DNA from: Lentisphaeria bacterium
Lineage (GTDB): Bacteria; Verrucomicrobiota; Lentisphaeria; Victivallales; UBA1829
Reading direction: 5' to 3'
Assembly: GCA_017629515.1 (NCBI GenBank)
Contig: JAGBXB010000113.1
Span: 1-34,227, forward strand
Length of the DNA stretch: 34,227 nucleotides
Shown: in pieces, positions 32,577-34,227 of the stretch
Position numbering within the stretch: position 1 is the stretch's first letter
Layout: the number at the start of each line of letters is the position of its first letter
Notes under the pieces: model-generated
Seen by the model: only the letters and a program-made list of their open reading frames with translations
What the model was told of the DNA's origin: nothing
Databases searched by the model: none
Translations under genes and position numbers: made by a program

Positions 32577-32595
32577 GGTGATTTTTGAAATCACC
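32577..32595 (-). promoter_or_regulatory. 8-bp stem-loop in the leader of the seven-gene operon
   Basis: GGTGATTT (32577-32584) pairs exactly with AAATCACC (32588-32595) around a 3-nt loop, about 21 nt upstream of the start codon. No T run follows, so it is not a terminator. It could be an operator or mRNA structure. Confidence 0.5.
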
Positions 32596-32608
32596 CCGGT
32601 TATTTTAT

Positions 32609-32637
32609 TTGATATTTTTTTAACTTTATACCGTCAA
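32609..32637 (-). promoter_or_regulatory. Possible second promoter for the seven-gene operon
   Basis: TTGACG (32637-32632) and TATCAA (32614-32609) on the minus strand with a 17-nt spacer. The weaker -10 makes it secondary to the one just upstream. Confidence 0.3.
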
Positions 32638-32643
32638 TGTATA

Positions 32644-32672
32644 ATTATAACAGCAAAAAGCACAATTTTCAA
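32644..32672 (-). promoter_or_regulatory. Near-consensus sigma70 promoter for the seven-gene operon
   Basis: On the minus strand, -35 TTGAAA (32672-32667), a 17-nt spacer and a perfect -10 TATAAT (32649-32644), about 90 nt before the start codon of the large SPFH gene. Confidence 0.75.
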
Positions 32673-32738
32673 GAGGAAAAGAGAGTTTTTTTTGTTGAAA
32701 GAGTGATTTTTTTCAACATGGGAGCATTTTTTGCCTTT

Positions 32739-33242
32739 TCAAAGGTGCTTTTTCCGCAGTCCTTCATAAATGGCAACTGCCACAGAGTTAGCAAGGTTCA
32801 GGCTGCGATTGAATTTACCCGGCATGGGAATGGTGTAAAAGTTTTCTTTGTATTTTTCATGCAACTCTTCCGGAAGCCCGCAGCTTTCACTGCCGAAAAC
32901 CAGATATGCACCTTCTTCCATGGGACAATCCCAGTAAGTCTTTCCGCCCTTTGTGGAGAAAAAATAAATGGGGGCATCATTTTTTGTTTCCAGAAATTTT
33001 TCCCAGGAAGCGTGTCTGGTATAAGGAACATGCTGCCAGTAATCCATTCCGGAGCGTTTGATATGTTTATCATCCAGCAGAAAGCCCAGAGGTTCGATCA
33101 AATGGAGATCACAGTTTGTGCATACACAGATCCTGCCGATGTTTCCTGTATTCTGGGGGATCTCCGGATGATGAAGAACGATATGAAAATCAATTCCGGA
33201 TTCTGCACTTTGTCCATGCAGTTTATTTTGATGGTCGGACAT
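32739..33242 (-). CDS. trmL: tRNA (cytidine/uridine-34-2'-O)-methyltransferase TrmL
   Basis: SPOUT-class methyltransferase, 167 aa, that 2'-O-methylates the wobble base of tRNA-Leu isoacceptors in Escherichia coli. Motifs: FHIVLHHPEIPQNTGNIGRIC (about 19-39; the NTGNIGR block), LVFGSESCGLPEE (about 113-125), and the knot motif IPMPGKFNRSLNLANSVAVA in pieces at about 137-158. It has about 17 extra N-terminal residues compared with typical TrmL, but AAAGGA supports the ATG at 33242 and no closer start is better. It lies 66 nt downstream of the SGNH gene, possibly with its own promoter. No clear terminator is seen after it. Confidence 0.94.
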   Translation of the reverse strand: MSDHQNKLHGQSAESGIDFHIVLHHPEIPQNTGNIGRICVCTNCDLHLIEPLGFLLDDKHIKRSGMDYWQHVPYTRHASWEKFLETKNDAPIYFFSTKGGKTYWDCPMEEGAYLVFGSESCGLPEELHEKYKENFYTIPMPGKFNRSLNLANSVAVAIYEGLRKKHL

Positions 33243-33276
33243 GCTTGTATTTCCTTTCCTGCTATTGCCGTAAGTT

Positions 33277-33306
33277 TTTATATTTATTAATGTATTATCC
33301 TGTAAA
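33277..33306 (-). promoter_or_regulatory. Weak promoter candidate for trmL
   Basis: TTTACA (33306-33301) and TATAAA (33282-33277) on the minus strand with an 18-nt spacer, 35 nt before the start codon. Confidence 0.3.
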
Positions 33307-33308
33307 AA

Positions 33309-33977
33309 TTATTCTGATTCCCCGTTGAGCAGTCTGTAAACCACTGCGGGAAAATTGTTTCCTTCCAGAGTTCCCATGCCGGCATAGGGATAACCGAAAG
33401 TGAGACTGTCGCCGAAGCAGACAAGCCGGGTGCAGTCAAAACTTTCTGTGATGAGATTATTGTAAAGGGTTTTTCCAATCAGAAGATACCCTTCTTCTGT
33501 GGGATGTGCGCCGTCTTCAATACCGGAATTGAGTTTATTGCGGATAAGGGAGTTTTCTGTAAGAGAGATCCTTTTTTTACCGGTAAAAAGAGTGAAGAGA
33601 TTGAGGAAAGGCAGTTTTTCTTTTTCTGCGATTTCTTTCATTGTATCCGCATATTCTTTGAGTTTTATATTGAGATCGGTATTTTTGTATTCATCGGGAA
33701 ATTTATAACGGATGATTACTTCATTGCTGATACACGGGGGAGGTGCGATGAGTAAAATTTCCGCCTTTGCCTCATTTTTTATCCGGGAAATGATTTGAGT
33801 GAGATTGGAAGAAAATTCATCAATGGGGACGAATGCTCTGGGGTTGACAGAATCATTTGTTCCGCATTGGAGAGTTACAGTTGTGGGGGCGTGGATGAGA
33901 ACATCTTTTTCCATGCGTTTGAGCATTGCTCTTGTATTGTCTCCGGGGTAACCGGCATGAATGACTGTAAATGGCAT
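33309..33977 (-). CDS. SGNH/GDSL hydrolase with circularly permuted motif order
   Basis: 222 aa, no signal peptide. SGNH esterase motifs are all present but in permuted order. The protein starts at the block II region (VIHAGYPGDNT, residues 5-15), continues to block III GTND (39-42) and block V DGAHP (Asp155, His158), and only then reaches block I, FGDSLTFGY, with the nucleophile Ser191. In canonical proteins block I is at the N-terminus. Joining the C-terminal end (FPAVVYRLL) to the N-terminal start restores the usual block I-helix-block II sequence. The start is real: AAGGG lies 5 nt before the ATG and a promoter-like pair lies further upstream. It is probably an intracellular carbohydrate or lipid esterase, perhaps deacetylating sugars. 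It sits upstream of trmL and shows no frameshift or stop. Confidence 0.88.
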   Translation of the reverse strand: MPFTVIHAGYPGDNTRAMLKRMEKDVLIHAPTTVTLQCGTNDSVNPRAFVPIDEFSSNLTQIISRIKNEAKAEILLIAPPPCISNEVIIRYKFPDEYKNTDLNIKLKEYADTMKEIAEKEKLPFLNLFTLFTGKKRISLTENSLIRNKLNSGIEDGAHPTEEGYLLIGKTLYNNLITESFDCTRLVCFGDSLTFGYPYAGMGTLEGNNFPAVVYRLLNGESE

Positions 33978-34019
33978 AAAAACCCTTGAATTTTGTTTTG
34001 AAATAATAAATGACTATAT

Positions 34020-34047
34020 ATTTTACAGCGGAAACGTTATTCTTCAA
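34020..34047 (-). promoter_or_regulatory. Promoter candidate for the SGNH gene
   Basis: TTGAAG (34047-34042), a 16-nt spacer and TAAAAT (34025-34020) on the minus strand, 43 nt before the start codon. This supports the permuted gene being expressed from its own start. Confidence 0.45.
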
Positions 34048-34077
34048 GTAAAAATCAATAAAAAATGTAAAATCTTC

Positions 34078-34105
34078 TTGAAATTTCATAAAATGGGTAT
34101 ATATT
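34078..34105 (+). promoter_or_regulatory. Promoter candidate for tRNA-Pro
   Basis: TTGAAA (34078-34083), a 16-nt spacer and TATATT (34100-34105), 16 nt before the mature tRNA 5' end. Confidence 0.5.
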
Positions 34106-34121
34106 TAGATATTCCTTTGAT

Positions 34122-34199
34122 CGGGGCGTAGCTCAGTCTGGTTGGAGCGCTACGTTCGGGACGTAGAGGTCGCTGGTTCGAATCCAGTCGCCCCGACCA
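34122..34199 (+). tRNA. tRNA-Pro (anticodon CGG)
   Basis: A complete cloverleaf can be folded. The acceptor stem CGGGGCG/CGCCCCG has C1-G72 and discriminator A73, both typical of bacterial tRNA-Pro. The D arm is GCTC/GAGC. The anticodon stem CTACG/CGTAG encloses the loop TTCGGGA with anticodon CGG and G37. The T arm is GCTGG/CCAGT with loop TTCGAAT. CCA is encoded at 34197-34199. Seven T follow (34200-34206) and may serve in termination. Confidence 0.96.
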
Positions 34200-34227
34200 T
34201 TTTTTTGTTCTCTCTCAATCCAGTCCT

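Noticed and set aside
32694..32717. 7-bp inverted repeat GTTGAAA...TTTCAAC as a terminator
   Set aside because: On neither strand is it followed by a T run, so it does not qualify as a terminator for trmL.
1..34227. CRISPR array, insertion sequence, phage or integrase signatures
   Set aside because: No regularly spaced repeats, transposase or integrase motifs or flanking repeats were seen on either strand.
1..34227. TTCCGG/CCGGAA hexamers that appear frequently
   Set aside because: They coincide with favoured codon pairs (TCC GGA, CCG GAA) in the genes, so they are likely codon bias rather than uptake or restriction sites. No counts were made.

Overview
The window looks like a chromosomal segment of a Gram-negative, moderate-GC bacterium of the PVC group. 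My best guess is a gut- or sediment-type Lentisphaerae (Victivallis-like). This is inferred from gene content: many glycoside hydrolases and Gfo/Idh/MocA-type enzymes, an AraC regulator beside glycosidases, and a Band-7/SPFH + P-type ATPase + ABC + TPR operon. No rRNA or species marker is present. I see no phage, insertion sequence, CRISPR array or plasmid feature.

Layout. Positions 1-5409 read leftward: a homoserine dehydrogenase-aspartate kinase operon with a good promoter and a strong terminator, then an EamA transporter, an orphan OppC/YejE-type ABC permease, and a membrane protein cut by the window edge at a (TA)n tract. Positions 5636-8977 read rightward: a small secreted protein, a secreted CBM9-like protein and a hyaluronan-synthase-like GT2. 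This block ends at overlapping convergent terminators with a leftward Gfo/Idh/MocA oxidoreductase that carries a histone-H1-like tail (9074-10261). Positions 10605-15847 are one rightward operon: M20 amidohydrolase, GH2 glycosidase, cytidylate kinase-thioesterase fusion and nitroreductase. Positions 15873-21771 read leftward: a GH20-like protein, an AraC regulator, a GH36 and a CgeB-like glycosyltransferase.

Positions 21846-32555 hold a tightly packed seven-gene leftward operon with a near-consensus promoter. It encodes three SPFH proteins (one with about seven extra membrane segments), a heavy-metal P-type ATPase with a duplicated Cys/His motif, an ABC ATPase, an ABC-2 permease and a membrane-anchored TPR protein. 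This is the best candidate for an undescribed multi-component membrane system. Positions 32739-33977 hold trmL and an SGNH/GDSL esterase whose motif order is circularly permuted. The window ends with tRNA-Pro(CGG).

How the genes fit together: amino-acid synthesis (aspartate family), intracellular glycan breakdown (GH2, GH36, GH20-like, oxidoreductase), surface polysaccharide synthesis (GT2, the other GT), and an envelope or metal-homeostasis module. All functional statements rest on motifs read by eye; no database search was run.
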